From JBCCZC01 sp039188505 (lineage in GTDB: Bacteria; Pseudomonadota; Gammaproteobacteria; Xanthomonadales; SZUA-38), in NCBI GenBank assembly GCA_039188505.1, contig JBCCZC010000357.1:1-6173 (forward strand): DNA of 6,173 nt, read 5' to 3'. A program made the position numbers and the translations under genes. The number at the start of each line of letters is the position of its first letter. Positions within the stretch are counted from its first letter, which is position 1. Under the pieces are notes generated by a model. The model searched no databases. It was not told the origin of the DNA and saw nothing but the letters and a program-made list of their open reading frames with translations. Below are positions 5,356-6,173 of the stretch, piece by piece.

Positions 5356-6173
5356 TCAATCCGCGGCGCGTTCGTCGATCCAGCGCAGGAAGCGTTTCCC
5401 GGTCATCGGCTGAGCCAGGAGAAAGCCCTGGGCGAGGTCGCACTCGAGGTCGAGTAGCGCCTGCATCGTTTCCTGATCCTCGACGCCCTCGGCCACCATC
5501 GTTCGACCGATGCTCCGGCCCAGGTCGATGGTCGAGCGCACGATGGCGGCGTCCTCCTCGTTCTCGACCATCTGCGACACGAAGGTCCGGTCGATCTTGA
5601 TCTCGTCGACAGGCAGGCGCCGGAGGTGCGTGAAGGAGCTGTACCCGGTGCCGAAATCGTCGATCGACAGGCGCACGCCGCGCTCCCGGAGCGCCTCGAA
5701 CACCGGCAATGCCGACTCGACGTCCGAGAGCAGTCCGCTCTCGGTCACCTCGAGCGTCAGCGCATCGGCCGGCAGCCGTTCGGCGTCGAGAGCGGCGAAC
5801 ACGGACTCCGCAAAGTCCATGTGGCGCAGGAGCCGCGGCGGCACGTTCACGGCGACATCCACGTGGATTCCGGCGCGGTGCCATCGGCGACAGTCTGCGA
5901 TGGCCCGGGCAAGCACCTTCTCGGTCAATAGCTCGACGAGGTTGCCGAGTTCGATGAAGGGAATGAACTCGCCGGGGCTCAGCAGTCCTCGCGTCGGGTG
6001 CATCCAGCGGACGAGCGCTTCGACTCGCACGGGACGCAGGGTCACCATATTGAACTGGGGCTGGTAGTAGACGACCAGCTGGTCCTTGTCGATGCCCGTG
6101 CGCAGCTCGCCGACCAGCGCCAGCTGTTCGGGCGGACGGTCATCGATCTCCGATCGATAGATCTGAGGCCCTC
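5356..6173 (-). CDS. EAL-domain c-di-GMP phosphodiesterase, C-terminal part (runs off right edge)
   Basis: The 271 visible residues hold a complete EAL domain, which hydrolyses cyclic di-GMP to pGpG and so favours motility over biofilm growth. Numbering from the first whole codon at the edge, E51 (EALVRW), N109, E141 and E144 (LEVTE), D171/D172 (DDFGTGYSS), K192 (IKID), E228 (AEGVE) and Q248 all fall at constant spacing to the catalytic residues of RocR, so activity is predicted. The usual SxxQ after N109 is replaced by VPPRLL. The first residues, IYRSEIDDRPPEQLALVGELR (4-24), resemble the linker that often joins a GGDEF domain to EAL, so a sensor and/or GGDEF domain probably lies beyond the edge. 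An ATG at 6048 exists but would cut off the start of the EAL domain (VVYYQP) and is not the true start. No functional tie to biotin genes is evident. Confidence 0.93.
   Translation of the reverse strand, partial: GPQIYRSEIDDRPPEQLALVGELRTGIDKDQLVVYYQPQFNMVTLRPVRVEALVRWMHPTRGLLSPGEFIPFIELGNLVELLTEKVLARAIADCRRWHRAGIHVDVAVNVPPRLLRHMDFAESVFAALDAERLPADALTLEVTESGLLSDVESALPVFEALRERGVRLSIDDFGTGYSSFTHLRRLPVDEIKIDRTFVSQMVENEEDAAIVRSTIDLGRSIGRTMVAEGVEDQETMQALLDLECDLAQGFLLAQPMTGKRFLRWIDERAAD

Noticed and set aside
1..6173. tRNA, rRNA, CRISPR array, insertion sequence or riboswitch
   Set aside because: I saw no such structures in either strand; nearly all of the window is coding.

Overview
The window looks like chromosomal DNA of a GC-rich gammaproteobacterium. 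This rests on the clustered biotin genes in the order bioB-bioF-bioH-bioC-bioD, a divergent comF, a proteobacterial-type BirA operator (TTGTAAACC-N15-GGTTGACAG), and the use of the BioC/BioH route to pimeloyl-ACP. The genus cannot be named from the sequence alone.

Layout. Positions 1-210 (minus strand) hold the N-terminal part of a ComF-family protein that runs off the left edge. The BirA operator (122-154) and the bio promoter (-35 at 148-153) lie inside the apparent 5' coding part of comF. The comF and bioB start codons share two bases in CCATGG at 207-212. On the plus strand, bioB (209-1186), bioF (1183-2343) and bioH (2340-3077) are joined by 4-base stop/start overlaps. A VapB-like ribbon-helix-helix antitoxin (3095-3337) and a VapC-like PIN-domain toxin (3343-3771) follow. 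The operon then resumes with bioC (3787-4650) and bioD (4647-5297), again joined by a 4-base overlap. A 58-base convergent gap with GC-rich palindromes separates bioD from a minus-strand EAL-domain protein (5356-6173), whose N-terminus lies beyond the right edge.

How the genes work together. BioC methylates malonyl-ACP so that it enters fatty-acid synthesis. BioH removes the methyl group after chain extension, leaving pimeloyl-ACP. BioF condenses this with L-alanine to give KAPA. BioD closes the ureido ring to give dethiobiotin, and BioB inserts sulfur to give biotin. The KAPA-to-DAPA aminotransferase (BioA) is not in the window and must be elsewhere or replaced. The operator implies repression by BirA loaded with biotinyl-AMP.

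The most unusual feature is the toxin-antitoxin pair between bioH and bioC, with its own candidate operator (direct and inverted GCGTGAT repeats) that contains the bioH stop codon. I see no wholly new system. All genes belong to recognised families, and the interest lies in their arrangement and regulation.
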